Part shown: positions 17,606 to 23,391 of the stretch, in pieces
Numbering within the stretch: position 1 is the first letter of the stretch
Layout: every line of letters begins with the position of its first letter
Source: Alphaproteobacteria bacterium
Lineage (GTDB): Bacteria > Pseudomonadota > Alphaproteobacteria > Micropepsales > Micropepsaceae
DNA length: 25,575 nt
Direction of reading: 5' to 3'
NCBI GenBank assembly: GCA_028869725.1
Contig: JAGWRJ010000615.1
Location: forward strand, 1 to 25,575
Position numbers and translations under genes: made by a program
The notes under the pieces: model-generated
Databases searched by the model: none
Seen by the model: only the letters and a program-made list of their open reading frames with translations
What the model was told of the DNA's origin: nothing

Positions 17606-18157
17606 ATGCCCAAACTTTATCTCGTGCGTCATGGCAAGGCAGCAGCGGGCTTCGGTGAAGACGCCGATCCCGGTCTTGATGTCCTGGGTCATAGTCAGGC
17701 TGCTGCGGCGGCAGAACAATTGGCGCAGCTGAGTCCGATGATGCTGCGTTCCAGCCCACTCAGGCGGGCACGTGAAACGGCTGCCCCACTCGAGGCGCTC
17801 TGGCAGATGCGGGCACGGATCGACGCTGCCGTCTCGGAGATTCCGTCGCCGACACATGATCTGGCCGGGCGGGCAGCGTGGCTGCGTCAGTTCATGCAAG
17901 GGCGCTGGCGCGATGCCGAACCGGAGTTGCAAGCCTGGCGCAGTAATCTGATCAGCGCGCTCATGGCCGATGGGCAGGACTGCATCATTTTCAGCCATTA
18001 CGTTGCAATCAATGTCGCAGCAGGTGCAGCACTTGGGGACGATCGGGTTGTTGTGTTCTCACCGGCTAATGCCTCGATCACCATTTTCGAGCATGACGGG
18101 TACACCCTGCGTCTCATTGAAAAGGGGCAGGAAGCGCCGCTGACGCGCGTCAATTAG
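17606..18157 (+). CDS. Histidine phosphatase family protein (SixA-like)
   Basis: A 183-residue phosphatase of the histidine phosphatase (phosphoglycerate mutase-like) superfamily, in which a phospho-His intermediate is formed. The nucleophilic His9 is in LVRHGKA at the very N-terminus, Arg residues follow in SSPLRRARETA (49-59), and the second catalytic His131 is in IIFSHYVAINV. Length and early RHG resemble SixA-type small phosphatases, but the substrate could equally be a small phosphomonoester. ATG 17606 is preferred because it places RHG at the usual distance from the start; ATG 17588 adds six residues and lies 20 bases after a GGAG. Ten bases separate it from the amidase gene, so the two are likely co-transcribed. 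Confidence 0.82.
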   Translation: MPKLYLVRHGKAAAGFGEDADPGLDVLGHSQAAAAAEQLAQLSPMMLRSSPLRRARETAAPLEALWQMRARIDAAVSEIPSPTHDLAGRAAWLRQFMQGRWRDAEPELQAWRSNLISALMADGQDCIIFSHYVAINVAAGAALGDDRVVVFSPANASITIFEHDGYTLRLIEKGQEAPLTRVN

Positions 18158-18167
18158 GAGAAGGGCA

Positions 18168-19568
18168 ATGGAAATCCACGAGATGGGTGCGCTCGAGCTT
18201 TCGGCGGCTTTTGCACGACACGAGGTGTCGCCGGTCGAAGCGGCGCAGTCCTGTCTTGCCCGCATCGCGGCCTTTGATGCGAGGATCAATGCTTTCTGTC
18301 ATCTCGACGACGCGCTGTCGCTGGCCCAGGCAGAGGCATCGCAGGAGCGCTGGATGGCCGGGGCGCCGTTGTCGCCCCTGGATGGCGTACCGGTAGCCAT
18401 CAAGGATCTGCTGCTGACCAAAGGCTGGCCAACGCGCCGCGGCTCGCGCACTGTAGACCCGAATGGACCCTGGCTCGAGGATGCCCCATCGGTGGCGCGG
18501 CTGCGCGAGGCGGGGGCAGTGCTGATCGGCAAAACAACGACACCGGAATTTGGCTGGAAGGGCTGTACGGATTCACCGCTGACCGGTGTTACCCGCAATC
18601 CCTGGGATTTGACCAAGACTCCAGGCGGATCATCGGGCGGATCGGCGGCGGCCGTCGCGGCACGGCTGTGTCCGCTGGCGCTGGGCACCGATGGCGGTGG
18701 TTCAATCCGCATTCCCGCGAGTTTTACCGGGACGTTCGGGCTCAAGCCGAGCTTCGGGCGGGTTGCTGCCTGGCCATTGTCGCCTTTCGGCACTTTGGCC
18801 CATGTCGGGCCGATGAGCCGTTCGGTGCGCGACAGTGCGCTGCTTATGAACGTTCTTGCTCGGTCAGATGCGCGCGACTGGTATGGTTTGCCGCCATCGT
18901 CGGACGACTATCTGCTGCGCGCCGAGGCGAGCCTCAAGGGCAAGCGCATCGCCTATTCACCCCGCCTGGGCTACGTCACCAAGGTCGTGCCGGAGGTAGA
19001 AAGTCTCGTTGAAAAGGCCGTGCAGCGTTTCGAACAAATGGGTGCGCGGGTGGAGCGGGTTGATCCGCCAGGCGGTAATCCGTCGGAAATTTTCCGTACC
19101 CTGTGGTGGGCTGGTGCTGCCTATCTTCTCGCTGATCTTCCGGAGGAGAAGAAGGCGCTGCTTGAAGTGCCATTGCGCCGGATGGCAGAAGAGGGCGCGG
19201 GTTTTGCTCTGAAGGACTATATGGCCGCCAACCTTCAGCGTGGCGCCTATGGCGCGGGATTGCGTCAATTCATGGAAAGCTATGATTTTCTGGTCACGCC
19301 CTCCCTGGCGACGCCTGCTTTTGAAACCGAACGGCTTACGCCGCTCGACGATGACGGCAATGCCTGGATGGCGTGGACACCGTTCAGCTTTCCCTTCAAC
19401 CTGACGCAGCAACCGGCGGCCTCCATCAATTGCGGGTTCACCCGCGACGGGTTGCCGGTGGGCGTGCAGATCGTCGGGCGGATGTACGATGATGGTGGTG
19501 TTCTGGCGGCCAGCCTTGCCTATGAGCGGGCTGATCCGGATGCTCAGAAAAGCCCGCCAGGCTATTGA
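18168..19568 (+). CDS. Amidase signature family hydrolase
   Basis: A 466-residue amidase of the signature family (related to GatA), hydrolysing a carboxamide to acid and ammonia. The Ser-cisSer-Lys triad is intact: Lys79 in PVAIKDLL, cis-Ser155 in TPGGSSGGSAAAVA and nucleophilic Ser179 in GTDGGGSIRIPAS. The 24-residue spacing between the two serines is standard. The C-terminal segment FNLTQQPAASINCGFTRDGLPVGVQIVG is the usual end of the fold. GatA itself is unlikely, since gatC and gatB are absent. GGAGAAGG precedes the ATG. It follows the phosphatase gene by ten bases. The real substrate cannot be assigned; many relatives act on aryl or alkyl amides. Confidence 0.92.
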   Translation: MEIHEMGALELSAAFARHEVSPVEAAQSCLARIAAFDARINAFCHLDDALSLAQAEASQERWMAGAPLSPLDGVPVAIKDLLLTKGWPTRRGSRTVDPNGPWLEDAPSVARLREAGAVLIGKTTTPEFGWKGCTDSPLTGVTRNPWDLTKTPGGSSGGSAAAVAARLCPLALGTDGGGSIRIPASFTGTFGLKPSFGRVAAWPLSPFGTLAHVGPMSRSVRDSALLMNVLARSDARDWYGLPPSSDDYLLRAEASLKGKRIAYSPRLGYVTKVVPEVESLVEKAVQRFEQMGARVERVDPPGGNPSEIFRTLWWAGAAYLLADLPEEKKALLEVPLRRMAEEGAGFALKDYMAANLQRGAYGAGLRQFMESYDFLVTPSLATPAFETERLTPLDDDGNAWMAWTPFSFPFNLTQQPAASINCGFTRDGLPVGVQIVGRMYDDGGVLAASLAYERADPDAQKSPPGY

Positions 19569-19647
19569 TGCCAACGCCCGTGCCTGAAATGCCGAGCGCA
19601 AAATCTGCGTCTGGCATAGGCGCCCTATATTGTGGTATTGATAGGTT

Positions 19648-19704
19648 ATGATGATACGCACATTCAGCAACCGACGTCGCCTGCTCTTGCGAAGGGGCGG
19701 GTAG
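19648..19704 (+). CDS. Putative Arg-rich leader peptide upstream of a terminator
   Basis: An 18-codon ORF encoding MMIRTFSNRRRLLLRRGG, with AGG five bases before the second ATG (19651). Six of its 18 residues are Arg, using CGC, CGA, CGT, CGA and AGG codons, three of them consecutive at 19672-19680. It is followed by a hairpin (19679-19706) and an intrinsic terminator (19733-19759) ahead of a GNAT gene, the order expected of translation-controlled attenuation. A TATATT at 19626-19631 could be a -10 element, but no good -35 is seen. A chance ORF in non-coding DNA is the main alternative. Confidence 0.3.
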   Translation: MMIRTFSNRRRLLLRRGG

Positions 19705-19706
19705 GC
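19679..19706 (+). promoter_or_regulatory. Leader hairpin that can compete with the downstream terminator
   Basis: GCCTGCTC (19679-19686) pairs with GGGTAGGC (19699-19706), with two G-T wobbles and a 12-base loop. Its 3' side overlaps GGCGGG (19696-19701), which is complementary to CCCGCC in the 5' arm of the terminator (19736-19741). The two pairings are mutually exclusive. The antiterminator would be only six base pairs, so it is weak on paper. Confidence 0.3.
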
Positions 19707-19732
19707 ATTGGTCGTGTCATAGGAGACGATTT

Positions 19733-19759
19733 AACCCCGCCGGCTGGCGGGGTTTTTTT
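19733..19759 (+). terminator. Strong rho-independent terminator
   Basis: Nine-base arms AACCCCGCC (19733-19741) and GGCGGGGTT (19746-19754), loop GGCT, and a run of seven T (19753-19759). This is the clearest intrinsic terminator in the window. It lies 164 bases after the amidase stop and only 32 bases before the GNAT start, so it either ends the amidase operon or attenuates the GNAT gene. Confidence 0.88.
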
Positions 19760-19791
19760 ACGTCTGCGGGCCGGCAATCACGGAGAGGAAG

Positions 19792-20538
19792 ATGGACCGG
19801 CTCAGCCAAAGCGCCGAGGAGGCATCATTCAACGCCTGGCCTGCACTCAAGGAAATTTTTTACGACGGCTGGCTCATCCGGCTGGCCGGCGGTGAAAGTC
19901 GCCGTACCAACTCGGTTTCGGTGATCGGTCGGCCAAGTCATCCCCTGCCAGACAAGCTCGCCTTTTGCGAACGCATTTATCGCTCCCATCAGCTTCCTGT
20001 CAGCTTCCGGGTGCGTTCGCTCGATGGGCCGGCGCTCGAGCGCCATCTCGCGGAGGAGGGCTTCTCCGCTCATGATGAGACGCTGACGCTGTTCCTTGAT
20101 CTCAGCTGCGGCGCACCACACCGGGTGGTGCCGGGATTTCGGATTGAAGCACGCCCATCACCTCGCTGGCTTCAAGCCCATCAGTGCTTCACTGGGCGCA
20201 GCCAACGCCAGACTCGGTTGCGCGCTCGTCAACTTGATCTGATCGCGCTTCCGAGCGCGTTTGCATCGCTCAGCTGCGATCGTCAGATCGTCTCCGTCGC
20301 CTATGGCGTGGTGCATGATCGTATCATGAGCCTGCAATGGGTTGCGACCCATCCGCTGCACCGTCAGCAGGGATTCTCGCGGGCGACGCTTGCGGGACTT
20401 TTTGCTTGGGGCGTGGCGCAGGGCGCCGTTGGCACCTGTCTTCAGGTACTGGCTTCCAACACGCCGGCGCGCGCGCTGTATCGCAGTCTCGGATTCGACC
20501 GGGAGCTTTATCGCTATCACTTTCGTGTGCGCGAATAG
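19792..20538 (+). CDS. GNAT family N-acetyltransferase (two-domain)
   Basis: A 248-residue protein with a C-terminal GNAT fold. The acetyl-CoA pyrophosphate-binding segment is LQWVATHPLHRQQGFSRATL (181-200), where RQQGFS departs slightly from the R/QxxGxG/A rule. The end ASNTPARALYRSLGFDRELYRYHFR (221-245) is the classic GNAT finish. The N-terminal half (about 1-120) starts with EASFNAWPALKEIFYDGWLIRLAGGESRRTNSV-type sequence, seen in a group of uncharacterised acetyltransferases with a degenerate first GNAT-like domain. The acceptor is unknown. GGAGAGGAAG precedes the ATG. A terminator sits immediately upstream with a possible leader ORF, so expression may be attenuated. It is convergent with the ATP12 gene, with one base between stops. 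Confidence 0.85.
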   Translation: MDRLSQSAEEASFNAWPALKEIFYDGWLIRLAGGESRRTNSVSVIGRPSHPLPDKLAFCERIYRSHQLPVSFRVRSLDGPALERHLAEEGFSAHDETLTLFLDLSCGAPHRVVPGFRIEARPSPRWLQAHQCFTGRSQRQTRLRARQLDLIALPSAFASLSCDRQIVSVAYGVVHDRIMSLQWVATHPLHRQQGFSRATLAGLFAWGVAQGAVGTCLQVLASNTPARALYRSLGFDRELYRYHFRVRE

Positions 20539-20539
20539 C

Positions 20540-21259
20540 CTATGTGCTGGTGCCACCTGCCAGCCGCAGAAACTGCGCGACGGCCGAGAGTTCGCTAGCG
20601 ATACGCTTCAGACGCGCTTCTGCCTCGGCATCGGCGCCCCAGTGTTCCGCCTGGAAGGTCTCGTCGAGGGTTGCAAGGCTAAAAGCCTCTGCTGCCTCAA
20701 TCCGTCCCGTGTGCAAAGCAAGAGCAAGGACGAGGGACCCGGTCAGTGTCGTGGCGGCAAAGACGCCGGCCAGGGCGAAGTCATCTAGCTGTGCAAGCCG
20801 AGCCTTTAGTGCAGCAATGCTCTCGTCAGACTGTGCAATGGGCACGATGCCTGCGGTAGATTTGAGCGTGATGCAGTATTCGCTTTTGAGCCAGTCGAGC
20901 AGTGGTTGCCACTGTTCTGCCTGGCGCGTGCTCAAGCTCTGCGGCGTATCGGCCCGATAGCACAGAAGATCATGGCGGCCATATTCGAGCAGCTGGTCGA
21001 TCACGCTGATACGGGTCTGGGGTATGCGTTCGAGTGCAGTGTTGACCAGGCGCGCAATCGGCATTGTCTGGGTGTCGATGTATTCATCCTGGGCCCGCCA
21101 TTCTGCGGCGACGGCCTCTGCGAGGCTACGGACTGGAACGATCAGTGCTGCACCGCCGGGCGTCGAGAGCCGCTTTCCGTCGAGCAGGACCGAAAAGCCC
21201 GTATGTTCTGCGCTGAGGGTTACCTCGGCATAGAAGCGCTTGGGACGATGGGTGGTCAT
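20540..21259 (-). CDS. ATP12-family F1-ATPase assembly chaperone
   Basis: A 239-residue ATP12 family protein. In mitochondria Atp12 binds free F1 alpha subunit to prevent aggregation during assembly of ATP synthase; the bacterial relatives are restricted largely to alphaproteobacteria. Characteristic segments are RFYAEVTL near the start, LDGKRLSTPGGAALIVP, the WRAQDEYIDTQTMPIARLVNTALERI helix pair, LLEYGRHDLLCYRAD, and the C-terminal LDETFQAEHWGADAEAEAR. ATG 21259 has AGAGG six bases upstream and gives the family N-terminus; longer frames run into sequence with no similarity. It lies 88 bp downstream of the RluC-type gene on the same strand, a common alphaproteobacterial arrangement. Confidence 0.9.
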   Translation of the reverse strand: MTTHRPKRFYAEVTLSAEHTGFSVLLDGKRLSTPGGAALIVPVRSLAEAVAAEWRAQDEYIDTQTMPIARLVNTALERIPQTRISVIDQLLEYGRHDLLCYRADTPQSLSTRQAEQWQPLLDWLKSEYCITLKSTAGIVPIAQSDESIAALKARLAQLDDFALAGVFAATTLTGSLVLALALHTGRIEAAEAFSLATLDETFQAEHWGADAEAEARLKRIASELSAVAQFLRLAGGTST

Positions 21260-21347
21260 GTGGACCTCTAGGCTGGGCGGGGTGTCTTTACCGGCAGGCC
21301 ACTCGCGGCCGGGAGGCTTTCCGCGCGTCGGTGATGGCTGACTGCGG

Positions 21348-22352
21348 TCATGAGCGCTCTTTGGTGCGTGATGCAAATGGATGGCTGGTGTCGAACGGAT
21401 CGAAGCCGAGCAGATCCCAGGTCTTCTGCATGTGCGGGGACAGTGGAGCGGTGACGGCAAGCCGGCCGCCCGCGGGATGGGCAATGTCGATGCTGCGGGC
21501 GTGCAGATGCAGACGATCGGCAATCTCTCCGCTGCCGGTAGCGGCGTCGCCACCGTATTTGTGATCACCCACAATGGGGTGTCCGATCGCCGCCAGGTGG
21601 ACGCGAATCTGGTGCGTGCGCCCGGTCACCGGCTTGACGGCGAGCCACGCATAGTCGCGGCCCGCCACGCCCAGCACTCGGTAGTCGGTCACGGCGGACT
21701 TGGCGTCATCGGCATCGCGCCCCGTGGGGACCATCCGCTCTTCACCACCTGGGGCGCTGCGCTTGGCGAGGGCGAGCTTGATGGTGCCGCGATCGGGCTT
21801 TGGAACGCCCTTGACGAGTGCCCAGTAGATTTTGCTGGCATCGCGCCGGCGTAGCGCTTCGGCAAGGGCCGCAGCGGCTGGTACGGTGCGGGCGATCACG
21901 AGCACACCGGAGGTGTCGCGATCGAGGCGATGGACGAGGCGTGGCCGCTGGCGGCGCCCGTCCGCCAGGGCATCCAGCATGCCATCGATATGCCGGGTAA
22001 GCCCCGAGCCGCCCTGGGTTGCAAGCCCGCTCGGCTTGTTCAGGACAAAGACCTGGTCATCCTCATGGAGGACGAGGGACCGAATCAATGTGTCGCTTCT
22101 CGGGGTGTTTGGCGCCGGCGCCGGTGCCGCTGGCAGGTGCCGGATCTGCGGCGGCAGGCGCACGATCTGCCCCGCGTTGAGGCGGTCGGAGGCCTTGGCG
22201 CGCTTGCCGTCGAGCCTGATCTCGCCCTTGCGAAGCAGCTTTTCCAGCTGGATGTGCGACAGAGCCGGGTAGTGGCGTCTGAACCAGCGATCAAGCCGGA
22301 CGCCCTCTTCGTCGTCTGCGATTTTGGCCGTGGTTACGCCTTTGCCGTCCAT
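21348..22352 (-). CDS. RluA-family 23S rRNA pseudouridine synthase (RluC-like)
   Basis: A 334-residue pseudouridine synthase that isomerises uridines in 23S rRNA. An S4 RNA-binding domain (about 18-66, RLDRWFRRHYPALSHIQLEKLLRKGEI) precedes the catalytic domain, with catalytic Asp144 in RLVHRLDRDTSGVLVIA. KPVTGRTHQIRVHLAAIGHPIVGDHKYGG is the conserved substrate segment. The S4-plus-catalytic arrangement fits RluC/RluD; the RluC call is by overall look. ATG 22352 puts the S4 domain at the usual distance from the start but has no strong ribosome binding site. Longer frames would read through the fluoride riboswitch encoded on the other strand, with no domain support. Transcription is divergent from crcB. 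Confidence 0.88.
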   Translation of the reverse strand: MDGKGVTTAKIADDEEGVRLDRWFRRHYPALSHIQLEKLLRKGEIRLDGKRAKASDRLNAGQIVRLPPQIRHLPAAPAPAPNTPRSDTLIRSLVLHEDDQVFVLNKPSGLATQGGSGLTRHIDGMLDALADGRRQRPRLVHRLDRDTSGVLVIARTVPAAAALAEALRRRDASKIYWALVKGVPKPDRGTIKLALAKRSAPGGEERMVPTGRDADDAKSAVTDYRVLGVAGRDYAWLAVKPVTGRTHQIRVHLAAIGHPIVGDHKYGGDAATGSGEIADRLHLHARSIDIAHPAGGRLAVTAPLSPHMQKTWDLLGFDPFDTSHPFASRTKERS

Positions 22353-22391
22353 GCGATTGACGCTGCTTTCGAAATTGGCCAGTTTGCCGGT

Positions 22392-22460
22392 GATGGGGAT
22401 GGGGTCCCCCGAAACCGCCGGATGCACCCTTCGGGACTGCCCAGGCTGATGACTCCTGCC
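22392..22460 (+). ncRNA. Fluoride riboswitch (crcB motif)
   Basis: The sequence carries the conserved elements of the crcB RNA. The P1 stem-loop is GGGGATGGGGTCCCCC (22395-22410), matching the consensus of GG-x-GATGG-x-G-T with closing pairs. The linker GAAACCGCC follows. The P2 stem GCC/GGC encloses a CCC-TTCG-GG hairpin, and the 3' segment is GGCTGATGACTCC (22444-22456). The loop bases GGGGTC (22401-22406) can form the fluoride-site pseudoknot with GACTCC (22451-22456), six pairs with one G-T. It lies 64 bases upstream of the crcB start on the same strand. Family: Rfam crcB motif, which binds fluoride through Mg2+ ions and switches on fluoride-export genes. Confidence 0.9.
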
Positions 22461-22520
22461 CGAGAACATGGTGCGGGTTGAGCAAAGGCGCAACCTGCCC
22501 GCTGGACCTATGGCAGGAGT
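22452..22520 (+). promoter_or_regulatory. Translational expression platform of the fluoride riboswitch
   Basis: ACTCCTGCC (22452-22460), which includes most of the 3' pseudoknot strand, is a perfect nine-base reverse complement of GGCAGGAGT (22512-22520), the crcB ribosome binding site four bases before the ATG. The intervening bases contain further GC-rich pairing (GCGGG with CCCGC) that would bring the two together. Fluoride binding should hold the first strand in the pseudoknot and release the binding site. There is no T-tract, which argues against a transcriptional switch. Confidence 0.7.
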
Positions 22521-22523
22521 GCA

Positions 22524-22928
22524 ATGGGATACAAGCTTTATCTGCTGGTCGGACTTGGCGGCGCGCTGGGTAGTATGGCGCGGTTTGGGCTTTCGGGGCT
22601 CGTCGCCAGCTCCATCGGCGAAACCTTTCCGTTCGGCACCCTTGCCGTCAACATCATCGGCTCGTTCGTAATCGGGTTCTTCGGTGCTCTGACCGCGCCG
22701 GACGGCCGCATCTTTGTCGGCACCATGGGCCGGCAATTCGTGATGACGGGAATCTGTGGCGGGTTTACGACCTTTTCGTCGTTCTCGCTGCAGACATTGT
22801 CGCTGATGCAGGATGGAGAATGGACCTATGCCGGCCTTAATGTCGCAGGATCTGTGAGCGCCTGCATGGTTTCGGTCTGGCTCGGCGTAATCTGCGCAAA
22901 CGCGCTCAACCAGCTGAAGGGAGCCTGA
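22524..22928 (+). CDS. crcB: Fluoride channel CrcB/Fluc
   Basis: A 134-residue, four-helix inner-membrane protein that works as an antiparallel dimer to export fluoride. The helices are at about 3-30, 36-57, 66-93 and 101-126. Family signatures are GGALGSMARFGLS (12-24), the pore Asn43 in VNIIGSF, and GICGGFTTFSSFS (76-88) containing the central sodium-site loop and the phenylalanine ladder. CAGGAGT precedes ATG 22524. Expression should be controlled by the fluoride riboswitch just upstream. The stop is two bases before the ATG of a DUF190 gene, so the pair is an operon. Confidence 0.95.
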   Translation: MGYKLYLLVGLGGALGSMARFGLSGLVASSIGETFPFGTLAVNIIGSFVIGFFGALTAPDGRIFVGTMGRQFVMTGICGGFTTFSSFSLQTLSLMQDGEWTYAGLNVAGSVSACMVSVWLGVICANALNQLKGA

Positions 22929-22930
22929 TC

Positions 22931-23326
22931 ATGACGACGCAGAAGCGCGCAGGCGGCACGCCGGGGGAGGCTGCGAGCGGTTCCAAGCGCCTGCCCAGCG
23001 AGGCAACGCTGTTGCGTATTTTCGTGGGCGAGGATGACCGCAGCGATGGTGGCCCGCTTTATGAGGCGATTGTCGTCAAGGCACGGGAAGCAGGACTGGC
23101 GGGGGCGACAGTGCTGCGCGGCCCTATGGGCTTTGGCGCTTCAAGCCATCTGCACACCACGAAGATCCTGAGGCTCTCGCAGGATCTGCCACTGGTGATC
23201 GAGATCGTCGACTCCAAGGACAAGATTACGGCGTTTCTGCCCGTGCTCGATGCGCTAATGGGCTCCGGTCTGGTGACACTCGAAAAAGTCCAGGTGATCC
23301 GTTACGGCAAGGATGGGGCCGGCTAG
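22931..23326 (+). CDS. DUF190 PII-like protein linked to CrcB
   Basis: A 131-residue protein of the DUF190 family, small PII-like trimers frequently encoded beside crcB. After a 20-residue basic, Gly-rich leader, the ferredoxin-like core reads LLRIFVGEDDRSDGGPLYEAIVVKAREAGLAGATVLRGPMGFGASSH (about 27-73) and ends LVTLEKVQVIRYG. It lacks the T-loop Tyr of true PII, so it is not expected to be uridylylated. A role as a sensor or regulator of the fluoride channel is inferred from gene pairing only. It starts two bases after the crcB stop; the binding site lies inside the end of crcB. The stop codon is within a perfect eight-base-pair hairpin. Confidence 0.9.
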   Translation: MTTQKRAGGTPGEAASGSKRLPSEATLLRIFVGEDDRSDGGPLYEAIVVKAREAGLAGATVLRGPMGFGASSHLHTTKILRLSQDLPLVIEIVDSKDKITAFLPVLDALMGSGLVTLEKVQVIRYGKDGAG

Positions 23327-23335
23327 CAGCCGGCC
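23317..23335 (+). terminator. Hairpin at the end of the crcB-DUF190 operon
   Basis: Perfect arms GGCCGGCT (23317-23324) and AGCCGGCC (23328-23335) flank the three-base loop AGC, with the TAG stop spanning the end of the 5' arm and the loop. Only TT follows, so it is a weak intrinsic terminator at best. It may mark the 3' end of the operon transcript. Confidence 0.4.
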
Positions 23336-23391
23336 TTGACCCGTGGAGCCTTAGCCACCACTCTCCGCCCCCGCCGTCCTGGAGCTCTGCC

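Noticed and set aside
17218..17613. Minus-strand ORF over the gap between the thiolase-like and phosphatase genes
   Set aside because: Low-complexity Arg/Ala-rich translation with no motif, extending into the antisense of the thiolase-like gene.
19569..19791. Known structured RNA such as 6S, SRP RNA or a SAM/guanidine riboswitch in the gap before the GNAT gene
   Set aside because: None of the conserved sequence elements I know for these families is present; only the leader ORF, a hairpin and the terminator can be supported.
22353..22736. Longer N-terminus for the pseudouridine synthase, including an ATG at 22470
   Set aside because: It would be coded opposite the fluoride riboswitch and crcB, and the S4 domain begins at the usual distance from ATG 22352.
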